Shown here: piece by piece, positions 8,151 to 16,260 of the stretch | Position numbering within the stretch: the first letter of the stretch is position 1 | Layout of the letters: each line of letters begins with the position of its first letter | NCBI GenBank assembly: GCA_024699645.1 | Contig: JAILPE010000071.1 | Coordinates: 1 to 33,126 of the forward strand | DNA length: 33,126 nt | Origin: Lachnospiraceae bacterium | GTDB lineage: Bacteria > Bacillota > Clostridia > Lachnospirales > Lachnospiraceae | Reading direction: 5' to 3' | Notes under the pieces: model-generated | What the model saw: only the letters and a program-made list of their open reading frames with translations | Told to the model about the DNA's origin: nothing | The model's database searches: none | Position numbers and translations under genes: made by a program

Positions 8151-9396
8151 GGAAATCCCTGAGTTTTTTGCTTCTGCTGGGATGACGAAGCTTACGAAGT
8201 GCCTTTGCCTCGATCTGACGTATACGCTCACGCGTTACGTTAAATTCCTTGCCGACCTCCTCAAGGGTACGTGTTCTTCCGTCATCGAGACCGAATCTGA
8301 GACGAAGCACCTTCTGCTCTCTGTCGGTCAGAGTGCTCAAAACCTTCAAAAGTTCCTCTCTCAGAAGTGTAAATGCTGCGGCTTCGGCAGGCACCGGTAC
8401 ATTATCGTCCTGAATAAAGTCGCCGAGATGAGAATCTTCCTCTTCGCCTATAGGCGTTTCGAGCGAAACAGGCTCCTGCGAGATCTTCTGGATCTCAGCA
8501 ACACGCTCGACAGGCATCTTCATCTCCTTGGCAACCTCTTCGGGGGTTGGTTCACGTCCGAGTTCCTGCAGTAACTGCCTCTGAACGCGGATGAGTTTGT
8601 TGATCGTCTCAACCATATGCACGGGGATACGGATCGTTCTTGCCTGATCCGCGATCGCACGCGTGATCGCCTGGCGGATCCACCATGTCGCATATGTACT
8701 GAATTTATATCCTTTTCTGTAATCAAATTTTTCCACGGCCTTAATGAGTCCGAGGTTTCCTTCCTGAATGAGGTCGAGGAACATCATTCCTCTGCCGACG
8801 TAACGCTTGGCGATCGAAACAACGAGTCTCAAGTTTGCTTCCGAAAGACGCTTCTTTGCTTCCTCGCTGCGGTTGAGGATATCCTCGTTGTCAGCGGTGA
8901 TCTTCTTGATCTTCGCATTGTTCTTCTCGCGCTCGGCCGAAGTAGCCCTCTCGTTCTTTTTCTTGATCTGCTCGATATCCTCACGCACACGGTTTCCCGC
9001 TTCCATGCGCTTGGCAAGCTCGATCTCGTCTTCCGCCGAAAGAAGCGGAACCTTTCCTATCTCCTTCAGATACATCCTGACGGGATCCTCAAGCGATACT
9101 CCTTCGGGGATCGTCAGGTCGATGGCGCTAAGATCTATGTCTTCGCTTTCGTCTTCCATCACCTCGTCGTCGATCTCTTCAAGCACTTCCTCGTGGGACT
9201 CTATCGGTGCGCGAAGGACGTCAACTCCGTTGTTCTCAAGATATTCGTAAATATGCTCAACTCTCTCGGGCTCGAGCTCGTAGTCAGCGAAGAAATCGTT
9301 CACTTCCTGATATTCGAGCACGTTCTTCTTCTTTCGCGCAAATTCGAGAAGCTCTTTGAGCTTCTCCATAAAAGGTGTCTTGTTTGTCTCTTCCAT
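8143..9396 (-). CDS. rpoD: Primary sigma factor RpoD/SigA
   Basis: Housekeeping sigma-70 subunit of RNA polymerase, 417 residues. Region 1.1 occupies about 1-80 and ends in an acidic stretch; region 1.2 begins at [17 protein letters not shown] (104-120). A Lys/Glu-rich non-conserved linker (about 136-180) follows. Region 2 contains [14 protein letters not shown] and the -10 recognition helix [18 protein letters not shown] (231-248). Region 3 follows, and region 4.2 carries the -35 recognition helix [19 protein letters not shown] (387-405). The start has a strong SD (GGGGAGG). dnaG ends 42 bp upstream, so the two are almost certainly cotranscribed, as in the classic macromolecular synthesis operon. 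Its TTGACA/TATAAT specificity agrees with the promoters found across this window. Confidence 0.98.
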   Translation of the reverse strand: MEETNKTPFMEKLKELLEFARKKKNVLEYQEVNDFFADYELEPERVEHIYEYLENNGVDVLRAPIESHEEVLEEIDDEVMEDESEDIDLSAIDLTIPEGVSLEDPVRMYLKEIGKVPLLSAEDEIELAKRMEAGNRVREDIEQIKKKNERATSAEREKNNAKIKKITADNEDILNRSEEAKKRLSEANLRLVVSIAKRYVGRGMMFLDLIQEGNLGLIKAVEKFDYRKGYKFSTYATWWIRQAITRAIADQARTIRIPVHMVETINKLIRVQRQLLQELGREPTPEEVAKEMKMPVERVAEIQKISQEPVSLETPIGEEEDSHLGDFIQDDNVPVPAEAAAFTLLREELLKVLSTLTDREQKVLRLRFGLDDGRTRTLEEVGKEFNVTRERIRQIEAKALRKLRHPSRSKKLRDFLD

Positions 9397-9438
9397 TACG
9401 GGTTTCCTCCCCTTTTACTTTACATTTTCTTTTTGATC

Positions 9439-11274
9439 TTATTTGTTTCTGATCTTAGATATGAGCGTGTCTATGCTTTTTCTCCGCTTTGCGACCTGTG
9501 CAAAAGACATCTCGCGACCGTTTCGTTTGAAGCTTTCGTTAAGTACGGTACTGAGCGTATCACAAAACGCTTTGTTGCTTCCCTTGTCGTCCATGATCTC
9601 TTCTTCGCTGACGCCCATGAGGATCCTTGCCGCTGCCGCCGAGAGTTCTTCATCCGTCAGGTCTCCCGCGAGCACCGCCGGGCTTACCGGCCTGCCGCTG
9701 TCATAACGCTTATATATGCATTTGAGCAGTTCCGCGGCCGCCCTGTCTGTCAGATCGTTCTCCGACAAATCCTCTCTTACAAGCGGAATATACCCGGAAT
9801 GCGTGGCGAGCAGTGATATCAGCATGTGTTCGCTCTTCATCATTCCCTTCGGGGCCGCTTCTCTGAGGCGCCTTCCCGCTTCTCCCGACACATAGGTTTC
9901 CGGATCCGCCGCAGTGTAAGACGCCTGCGGTTCGCCCGCACGCCCTTCTCTTTCGGCTTTCTGCGCTTCATCCCTAAGCTTAAGACCTTCTTCATTCACT
10001 GCCCGCGTTAAGATCGCCTCGTCTATCCCGTAGCGCGTACTGCTTGCTTTTATGTAGCTGTAGCGCACTATCTCGTCATCGTATTTTGCTATCGATCTTG
10101 CGAGCATCGTGTTGAATTCTGTAAGCTTTACGGGATCGTCCGGCTTTACGCCGACATGTCCCGCTTCCATTTCGAAGAAGAAAGCGGATTCCGCTTTGTC
10201 GAGCCTTTCACGGTATGCCTCGGCTCCGAATTCCTTGATAAATTCATCCGGATCCTTCTTGGGTGACATATTTACGACTCTGACATCAAGGCCTTCACCC
10301 CGAAGTATCGGTATGGCTCTCAGTGTCGCCGCCTGTCCGGCTCCGTCGCTGTCGTATGTCAGCGCAACTCTCGAAGTGAACCTGCGCAGGATCTTCGCCT
10401 GCACCGGTGTCAGGGCCGTTCCGAGAGAAGCAACCGCACTGTCAAATCCCGCTCTGTGAAGCGCGATGACGTCCATGTACCCCTCACACAGCAGATAAGT
10501 GTCTGAGGATGTCCTCTTCGCTATATTTAATCCGTATATGTTACTTCCCTTATTGAACACCGGAGTTTCAGGCGAATTCAGGTATTTGGGGGCCTTCGAA
10601 GCCGTTCCCATGATACGTCCGCCAAAAGCGATAACTTTGCCTGATCTGTCCATTATCGGGAATATAACTCTGTTAAAAAATCTGTCGCTCATCCGGCCCT
10701 TTTCGCCGTTAAAAAGTCCCGTTCCTTCGAGCGCTTCTTCGGAATGACCGAGCTTTTTGAGGTGATCGTAAAGTGTCTCCCCTCCTTTTCCGGCGTATCC
10801 GAGTCCGAACTTATTGATCGTTTCCTCGTCGAGTCCTCTCTCAAAGAGATACTGCCGGGCTCTCACCCCGTCGGGGCTCCTGAGCGTCCTGTAATAAAAT
10901 CCCGCCGCATCCTTCATCGCGGCAAGTATTTTTTCTTTTCTTGTTGCCTCAAGCCTTTTTTCGGGTGTATCGTCCTCGGGGCTCTCCGGCAGATCTATAC
11001 CCACACGTCCCGCCAGCATCTTGACTGCCTCGGGGAATGTGAGGTTTTCGTATTCCATTATAAAATTGAAGACGTTTCCGCCTTTACCGCAGCCGAAGCA
11101 TTTAAATATCTGCCTTGTCGGGCTTACATGGAACGATCCTGTTTTCTCCGCATGGAACGGGCAGAGTCCGACGAAATTCGCTCCGCGTTTTTTTAAAGGC
11201 ACATAGGACGAGACTACATCCACGATGTCGTTTGCATCTCTGATCTTATCGATCAATTCGTCGGTAAACCGCAT
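9439..11274 (-). CDS. dnaG: DNA primase
   Basis: Makes RNA primers at the replication fork; 611 residues, normal length. The N-terminal zinc-binding domain has C38, H41, C59 and C62 (CPFH...CFGC). The RNA polymerase core includes the TOPRIM fold with E264 in CEGYMDV and D308/D310 in TYDSDGAGQ, the metal-binding residues. The C-terminal part (after about 430) is the helical DnaB-binding region and is, as usual, the least conserved. The start is ATG 11274, 7 nt after GGGAGGAGG; an overlapping ATG at 11278 is out of frame. It follows dgt by 106 bp, which hold an extended -10 promoter, and precedes rpoD by 42 bp. Confidence 0.98.
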   Translation of the reverse strand: MRFTDELIDKIRDANDIVDVVSSYVPLKKRGANFVGLCPFHAEKTGSFHVSPTRQIFKCFGCGKGGNVFNFIMEYENLTFPEAVKMLAGRVGIDLPESPEDDTPEKRLEATRKEKILAAMKDAAGFYYRTLRSPDGVRARQYLFERGLDEETINKFGLGYAGKGGETLYDHLKKLGHSEEALEGTGLFNGEKGRMSDRFFNRVIFPIMDRSGKVIAFGGRIMGTASKAPKYLNSPETPVFNKGSNIYGLNIAKRTSSDTYLLCEGYMDVIALHRAGFDSAVASLGTALTPVQAKILRRFTSRVALTYDSDGAGQAATLRAIPILRGEGLDVRVVNMSPKKDPDEFIKEFGAEAYRERLDKAESAFFFEMEAGHVGVKPDDPVKLTEFNTMLARSIAKYDDEIVRYSYIKASSTRYGIDEAILTRAVNEEGLKLRDEAQKAEREGRAGEPQASYTAADPETYVSGEAGRRLREAAPKGMMKSEHMLISLLATHSGYIPLVREDLSENDLTDRAAAELLKCIYKRYDSGRPVSPAVLAGDLTDEELSAAAARILMGVSEEEIMDDKGSNKAFCDTLSTVLNESFKRNGREMSFAQVAKRRKSIDTLISKIRNK

Positions 11275-11339
11275 GCATCTGCCTCCTCCCGATCACTTTC
11301 ACGCATGTGCCCTCACATGATATTTCGCGATTGGAATAC

Positions 11340-11348
11340 ATTATAGCA
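11340..11348 (-). promoter_or_regulatory. Extended -10 promoter before dnaG
   Basis: TGCTATAAT on the minus strand matches the extended -10 consensus perfectly. No good -35 sits at 17 bp (a TTGACA is present but only 7 bp away). It would give an internal start for dnaG-rpoD within the longer block. Confidence 0.5.
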
Positions 11349-11380
11349 TAGATGTCAAATAAAGGATATTGCGTTTCTCA

Positions 11381-12457
11381 TCAATATATATTCCAGCTTT
11401 GCGGTACCATGATCTCATTAAACTTCGTAACGGCAAACCTGTCGGTCATCCCCGCTATATAATCGCATACGGCGCGCTCCGTTCTTCTCTCGATGAGCTC
11501 CATCTCGCTGTACAGGTGCTGTTCCGTAAACTCTCTTCCGTCGCCCTCTTCGATATGCTTCTTCAGTTCTTCCGGCAGATCGTCCCGATGTTCCTTGTAG
11601 TACTCAAAAAGGAATTCGACCATTCTTTCGGCCTTCTTTTCCTGGCCTTTGGCTATGGGGCTTGTATATACGCTCGCGAACATGTATTTCCTGAGCCCCG
11701 CAAGCGCCCCTCCTACCTTCTCCGACATTTTTACGTCGTCCGTTCCGATACTGTTTGTCACAACATCATGTATAAGCGTGTTCAACCTGTCGCTGAGTGT
11801 ATCTCCGAGGATCCGCGCATATTCGGCCGGAATATCGCTTTCTTTTATTATGTTTCCGCGGATAGCGTCATCTATATCGTGATTAACATATGCGATCTTA
11901 TCCGCATATCTTACAACGCATCCTTCAAGCGTCGAGGGTTTTCCGTTTGAGCGGTGATTGACGATGCCGTCTCTGACCTCCTGTGTAAGATTCAGCCCTT
12001 TAACGCCGTTTCTTCTTTCTTCGAGAAGCTCGACCACCCTCAGGCTCTGCTCGTGGTGTGAAAAACCGATGATCTTCGTCGCCCTGTCAAGCGCCCTCTC
12101 TCCCGCATGTCCGAACGGTGTATGCCCCAGATCATGTCCGAGCGCGATCGCTTCCGTGAGACATTCATTAAGCTTTAACGCTCTCGCTATCGTTCTTGCT
12201 ATCTGAGAAACCTCAAGTGTGTGAGTCAGTCGCGTTCTGTAATGATCTCCCTGAGGAGTCAGGAAAACCTGCGTCTTACCTGAAAGCCTTCTGAAAGCTT
12301 TTGAATGTATGATGCGGTCTCTGTCTCTCTCAAAGCAGGTACGTATATCACACTCTTTTTCCATGACATCACGCCCAAGCGAACAGTCGCTGAAAGCCGC
12401 ATAAGGACTCAAAACCTCATGCTCTTCCTTTTCTCTCATCACGCGTATGGTTTCCAT
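11381..12457 (-). CDS. dgt: dGTP triphosphohydrolase (HD superfamily)
   Basis: Hydrolyses dGTP (or other dNTPs) to the nucleoside and triphosphate; 358 residues. The HD metal site is visible: R-rich segment with KAFRRLSGKTQVF, then H79 in RLTHTLEVSQIAR and H108-D109 in ALGHDLGHTPFGHAGE, with a later conserved D in VRYADKIAYVNHDIDDA. The start is ATG 12457, with GAGGTG 6 nt before it; the longer frame from 12466 would need a GTG inside that SD. The dgt-dnaG-rpoD order is typical of Clostridia and links dNTP balance with replication. queH ends 31 bp upstream, so it is probably cotranscribed. Confidence 0.93.
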   Translation of the reverse strand: METIRVMREKEEHEVLSPYAAFSDCSLGRDVMEKECDIRTCFERDRDRIIHSKAFRRLSGKTQVFLTPQGDHYRTRLTHTLEVSQIARTIARALKLNECLTEAIALGHDLGHTPFGHAGERALDRATKIIGFSHHEQSLRVVELLEERRNGVKGLNLTQEVRDGIVNHRSNGKPSTLEGCVVRYADKIAYVNHDIDDAIRGNIIKESDIPAEYARILGDTLSDRLNTLIHDVVTNSIGTDDVKMSEKVGGALAGLRKYMFASVYTSPIAKGQEKKAERMVEFLFEYYKEHRDDLPEELKKHIEEGDGREFTEQHLYSEMELIERRTERAVCDYIAGMTDRFAVTKFNEIMVPQSWNIY

Positions 12458-12488
12458 GTATATCACCTCATACTTTCACAGTACTCCG

Positions 12489-13175
12489 TCAAACCGTCTC
12501 CTTTAATCCTGCCGCACAGTTCCCGGAACAGTACGTCTCTTTTTGCTCTCCCTGTTTTTCTTTCTGCATCCTCTGCGCCTTCGAGAAGAGACATCCGCAA
12601 TAGTTCTGGCGGTAAAGTCCGTATTCGCGCGACAGCTCTATCGATTTTTGATATCCGCCGTTCTTCTTAAAATCCGTATCAAGGTAACGCACGTTTTTGT
12701 CGGAGAGGCTCTCTCCGATGGCATTTATTACCTTTGAATCCTTGAGCGGACTGAGGGTAAGCGTTGTGGCAAAAAAATCCGTTCCCATATCTCGCGCCAC
12801 GCGTGCCGTATCCTCGAGGCGCATACTGTAACATCTTATGCAGCGCTCACCCCGCTCCGGTGCATTTTCCAGACCTTTCGACATCTCAAAAAAGCGCTCC
12901 GGCTCCCAGGGTCCCGGTTTAACCCCGACCTTCCTCGGAAGCGGCATCTCCTTAACAAGCCTCACCAGCTCGCTTAGTCTGTGTTCATATTCGCTTTTTT
13001 CGGTAATATTGGGATTATAGAAATACAGCGTGATATCAAAGACATCCGCCAGATAAGTAAGGCAATAGCTGCTGCAGGGGGCGCAGCAGCTATGAAGCAA
13101 CAAAGAGGGATGTACGTTGCCATCCCTCCAAACTTTCATTTTTTTGTCAAGTTCTTTTTGAATATTAACATCCAT
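12489..13175 (-). CDS. queH: Epoxyqueuosine reductase QueH
   Basis: Catalyses the last step of queuosine formation in tRNA, reducing epoxyqueuosine; the QueH (former DUF208) family replaces the unrelated cobalamin enzyme QueG. The 228-residue protein holds the expected cysteines: C30, C31 and C34 in HSCCAPCSS, C112 and C115 in RCIRCY, and C193 and C195 in YCGCLFS, which serve the Fe-S and iron centres in this family. The C-terminal tail has two more (YCSGNC). The start at ATG 13175 is chosen by homology; its SD is weak, and the upstream alternative (13196) is a TTG without any SD. Two perfect hairpins lie in its first 40 codons. It sits between the response regulator gene (45 bp) and dgt (31 bp). 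Confidence 0.93.
   Translation of the reverse strand: MDVNIQKELDKKMKVWRDGNVHPSLLLHSCCAPCSSYCLTYLADVFDITLYFYNPNITEKSEYEHRLSELVRLVKEMPLPRKVGVKPGPWEPERFFEMSKGLENAPERGERCIRCYSMRLEDTARVARDMGTDFFATTLTLSPLKDSKVINAIGESLSDKNVRYLDTDFKKNGGYQKSIELSREYGLYRQNYCGCLFSKAQRMQKEKQGEQKETYCSGNCAAGLKETV
13065..13093 (-). other. Perfect 11-bp inverted repeat over the QueH cysteine codons
   Basis: ATAGCTGCTGC (13065-13075) and GCAGCAGCTAT (13083-13093) flank a 7-nt loop. The RNA hairpin would cover the codons for the catalytic CCAPCSSYC segment. Confidence 0.7.
13105..13128 (-). other. Perfect 8-bp hairpin early in queH
   Basis: GAGGGATG and CATCCCTC flank an 8-nt loop; on the minus strand the stem is followed by TTTGTTGCTT, so it resembles a weak terminator within codons of the first 25 residues of queH. 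Confidence 0.6.
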
Positions 13176-13220
13176 CAGGCTTTCAGTACCCTTCAAGGAA
13201 AAACATCAGGTCGTTGTTAC

Positions 13221-13613
13221 TTAGATAAGTTCAAGCTTTCTGAGAACGTTTTCGAACTTCTCCTGATCGATAGGCTTGCCGGCGTATGCAACACATCCGA
13301 GCTCAAACGCCTTCGTTACGTTACGGCCTTCATTAAGTGCCGTTGTCATAACGATCTTAGCCCTCTTCTCATCCGGGATACCCTTCTCTTTCTCTATGTC
13401 ACGGATAGCTTTCAATGTCTGATAGCCATCAAGTGCAGGCATCATGATATCGAGACAAACAAGGTCGTAACCGTCCCCGCTCTCAAGAGCCATAAGAAAC
13501 GCATCAACCGCTTCAAGTCCGTCCACTGTGATGTCACACTCTCCATACTTGGAAAGGAAGCGAAGCATGAATTTTCTGCTCGCGAAATCATCCTCGGCAA
13601 TTAATATCTTCAT
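13221..13613 (-). CDS. Single-domain response regulator (CheY-like)
   Basis: A 130-residue protein that is a receiver domain only. The acidic pair is D8/D9 (ILIAEDD), the phospho-acceptor D55 (VCLDIMMP), the switch Thr T90/T91 (KIVMTTA) and the conserved Lys K113 (YAGKPI). There is no DNA-binding output domain, so it acts by protein contact or in a phosphorelay. The start ATG 13613 has GGAGG 7 nt before it; the longer frame to 13637 does not. No histidine kinase is encoded nearby. It heads the block leading into queH, dgt, dnaG and rpoD, 45 bp before queH, and has its own good promoter. Confidence 0.92.
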   Translation of the reverse strand: MKILIAEDDFASRKFMLRFLSKYGECDITVDGLEAVDAFLMALESGDGYDLVCLDIMMPALDGYQTLKAIRDIEKEKGIPDEKRAKIVMTTALNEGRNVTKAFELGCVAYAGKPIDQEKFENVLRKLELI

Positions 13614-13658
13614 AGCATGTCCTCCGTTCCATCTCACAAAATTTCATCTGTAAACGTT

Positions 13659-13687
13659 ATTTTACCCATATATCAAAGAATTGTCAA
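13659..13687 (-). promoter_or_regulatory. Sigma-70 promoter of the response regulator block
   Basis: Minus strand TTGACA (13682-13687), 17-bp spacer, TAAAAT (13659-13664). It may drive response regulator, queH and dgt, and possibly further. Confidence 0.75.
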
Positions 13688-13800
13688 TACTCTTTTTCCT
13701 TTTTTTGTGATTTGACTATATAATGACACAAATTGTGAATTGAACAATTATTATCTGTTGACATATGAACTCTCAATTTTCGTCAAACCCTACAGCAAAC

Positions 13801-14859
13801 TCACTTATTCAACAATCTTCCGACTTCAGAAAGCATCGTGTCGATCTGTTCGTCCGTTCCGACGGTGATCCTGAGATAATTATCGATCCCTTTTATATTA
13901 AAGTGTCGGACATAGATGTGCTTTTTCGCAAGTTCCTCATAGACTTCGACAGCGCTTATCCCTGCGGGCGGCTGCGCAAACACAAAATTCGCACTCGAAG
14001 GGAGTACCCTAAAGCCGAGCTTCTTAAGCTCATCCGCAAGTCTTTCTCTTGTCGCAACAACTTTTTTGATCGTTGCGCGGAAATAATCTTCATCCTTCAC
14101 CGAAGCAACGCCCAACTCGATCGCCGGCCTGTTGTCGGTATAGGAATTAATACTGTTCCTTACTGCTTCGATAACGCTTATGAGTGCGGGGTTCGCAACA
14201 CAGTATCCGATCCTCGCTCCCGCAAGCGATCTTGATTTTGAGAATGTGCGCACAACTATCAGGTTGTCATAGCTCTTTACAAGATCAATAACCGACTCGC
14301 CGCCGAAATCGACATATGCCTCGTCGATGACCACAACATTGTCTGTATTGTTCTTTATGATCCTCTCTATCTCGCTTTTAGCCATAGCAACAGAGGTCGG
14401 CGCATTGGGATTGGCGATCACGATACCGCCGTTATCCACGCCAATATAGGCGTCGGCATCGATCGTAAAGTCTTCCTTAAGCGGGATCTTGCAGGTATTT
14501 ATGTTATAAAGCCTTGCCCACACCTCGTAGAACGAATATGTGATCTCGGGGAAGAGCACCGGCCTGCCGCTGTTAAAACATGCCTGAAATACAGTTGCAA
14601 GCACATCGTCCGAACCCACCCCGATGAACATGCATTCGCGGTCGTAGCCGTGATACTCGGCAAGCGCATCTCTGAGCGGTCCGACATCGACGCTCGGGTA
14701 CAGCCTCAGGCTCCCCGCATCAAAATTCTTCGATGCTTCCCCGACCATCGGCGACGGAGGATAGGGATTCTCATTTGTATTAAGCTTGATCATGTCGCTG
14801 AATCCGGGCTGGATTCCCGGAACGTAGGGCGTGATCTTTCTGAAATTATCCTGATTCAT
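13801..14859 (-). CDS. hisC: Histidinol-phosphate aminotransferase
   Basis: PLP enzyme of histidine synthesis that makes histidinol phosphate from imidazole acetol phosphate. The 352-residue length is normal. N-terminal LNTNENPYPPSP is the HisC signature; the PLP-binding Lys is K208 in RTFSKSRSLAGARIGY, with ANPNAPTS and VIDEAYVDF before it. Start ATG 14859 follows AGGGGA by 7 nt. The aminotransferase gene upstream ends 39 bp away, so the two are likely cotranscribed. No other his genes are present, so the enzyme could also serve aromatic amino acids, as some HisC proteins do. Confidence 0.92.
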   Translation of the reverse strand: MNQDNFRKITPYVPGIQPGFSDMIKLNTNENPYPPSPMVGEASKNFDAGSLRLYPSVDVGPLRDALAEYHGYDRECMFIGVGSDDVLATVFQACFNSGRPVLFPEITYSFYEVWARLYNINTCKIPLKEDFTIDADAYIGVDNGGIVIANPNAPTSVAMAKSEIERIIKNNTDNVVVIDEAYVDFGGESVIDLVKSYDNLIVVRTFSKSRSLAGARIGYCVANPALISVIEAVRNSINSYTDNRPAIELGVASVKDEDYFRATIKKVVATRERLADELKKLGFRVLPSSANFVFAQPPAGISAVEVYEELAKKHIYVRHFNIKGIDNYLRITVGTDEQIDTMLSEVGRLLNK

Positions 14860-14898
14860 TTACATTCCCCTGTGATGTGGTCCATGGTCCACAATCTT

Positions 14899-16086
14899 TT
14901 ACTTGTTATATTCCTCGGCAAGTGCCTTGAATGCCGGGAGAGATCTCTCGATCATGGCGTAATCAACACAGTACGCGATCCTCACGAATCCCGGGCAGCC
15001 GAATGTCGATCCCGGAACGATAAGGAGCCTGTGAGCCTTTGCCTTTGCGACGAAAGCCTTATCATCGGGTTCAAGGGCCTTAACAAAGAGGTAGAAGGCA
15101 CCCTGAGGCATAATGCACTCATAGCCGTATTCTTTGAGCTTCTCGTAAAGGAGCTTTCTGTTGCGGTCATATATGCCTACATCGACTCTCTCGTTCAGGC
15201 ACTTGGCAACCGCAAGCTGCGCAACTGAAGGTGAATTGACAAACCCGAGTATTCTCGTTGCCACACCCGCTGCGGCAAATATCTCATCATGGCCGTCGGC
15301 TTCTTTGGGGATAACAAGGTATCCGATCCTGTCGCCGGGAAGCGAAAGGGATTTGCTGTAAGAATATCCGACGATCGTATTGCGATAGAACGTCGTAACG
15401 AAAGGAACCTCGGCTCCGTCATAAACAAGCTCTCTGTAAGGCTCGTCCGAAAGCAGATAAATGCTCGTGCCGAACTTTCTCTGTGCTTCCTCGAGGACAA
15501 GTCCGAGCTTCGTAAGCGTCTCTGCCGAATAAACAACACCGGTGGGGTTGTTGGGAGAATTTACGATAACGATCTTTGTACGTGCCGTAAGCTTCTCCTC
15601 AAGTGCCTTAAGATCGGGTTGGAATGTCGAAGTGTCGGGAGCGATCTCCACAAGAACGCCGTCGAAGTTCGACACATAGTTTTTGTACTCTCCGAAGTAA
15701 GGAGCAAATACAACAACTTCATCGCCCGGATCGAGCAGGGTCTTCATGATAACGTTCATACCGCCCGCTGCGCCCACGGTCATAACAATGTCATTCTTGT
15801 CAAAAGCAACGGGATAACGTGCATTAAGATCCTTTGCGATCGCCCCGCGCACCTCGTCAAATCCCTGATTGAGCATATAGCCGTGAACGTAGTTCTTGTC
15901 GGGATTTTCCGCTACTTCTCTGTATGCGCGGCTAACAGCTTCCGGAGCCGAAACGCTCGGATTTCCGAGGCTGTAGTCATATACATTCTCTTTTCCGAAT
16001 TCAAGTGCCATCTTGCGGCCTTCCTCAAACATCGCACGGATGGCCGAGCTGTTCTTCACAAGATTCGACATTTTTTTGGATATCAT
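14899..16086 (-). CDS. Class I aspartate-type aminotransferase
   Basis: A 395-residue fold-type I PLP enzyme. Substrate loop YSLGNPSVSAPE, glycine-rich VGAAGGMNV, NSPNNPTG (about 175-183), DEPYRE and the PLP Lys K245 in YSYSKSLSLPGDRIGY are all visible. Members of this family in anaerobic Firmicutes are usually annotated as aspartate or general pyridoxal-phosphate aminotransferases; the exact substrate cannot be told from sequence. ATG 16086 has AGGAAG 8 nt upstream. It precedes hisC by 39 bp. Between it and the lysC stop are 174 bp that hold copy 2 of the two-hairpin repeat. An aspartate product would feed lysC. Confidence 0.9.
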   Translation of the reverse strand: MISKKMSNLVKNSSAIRAMFEEGRKMALEFGKENVYDYSLGNPSVSAPEAVSRAYREVAENPDKNYVHGYMLNQGFDEVRGAIAKDLNARYPVAFDKNDIVMTVGAAGGMNVIMKTLLDPGDEVVVFAPYFGEYKNYVSNFDGVLVEIAPDTSTFQPDLKALEEKLTARTKIVIVNSPNNPTGVVYSAETLTKLGLVLEEAQRKFGTSIYLLSDEPYRELVYDGAEVPFVTTFYRNTIVGYSYSKSLSLPGDRIGYLVIPKEADGHDEIFAAAGVATRILGFVNSPSVAQLAVAKCLNERVDVGIYDRNRKLLYEKLKEYGYECIMPQGAFYLFVKALEPDDKAFVAKAKAHRLLIVPGSTFGCPGFVRIAYCVDYAMIERSLPAFKALAEEYNK

Positions 16087-16178
16087 TATGATGCTTCCTT
16101 TCGTGAAATATATAAAAACTGCTTCTTAACCGCTCGATAATACCTCGCAGTTACGCCGACTGCTTTCGCTGCCTCGTT

Positions 16179-16257
16179 TTCGAAATGCTTCGTTAAACCA
16201 CCGAAAGCATTTCGGAACAAAACTCGGACGAACTTGAAAATACCAAGTTCGTTCGGC
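16179..16257 (+). repeat. Two-hairpin repeat element, copy 2
   Basis: A 79-nt relative of the element at 5534-5612, without gaps. Hairpin A is 16181-16214 (CGAAATGCTTCG with CGAAAGCATTTCG); hairpin B is 16228-16252 (ACGAACTTG with CAAGTTCGT, 7-nt loop). Of 15 differences from copy 1, ten fall in five base pairs that stay paired in both copies. This copy lies 3 bp beyond the lysC stop and in the orientation opposite to the local genes, whereas copy 1 runs with them. Confidence 0.8.
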
Positions 16258-16260
16258 TCC

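Noticed and set aside
8617-9816. 399-residue open frame on the plus strand opposite rpoD and dnaG
   Set aside because: It is antisense to two strongly conserved genes and resembles nothing.
13640-13800. Candidate terminator for hisC in the AT-rich gap
   Set aside because: Only 5-6-bp AT stems (AATTGT/ACAATT) are present; none is convincing.
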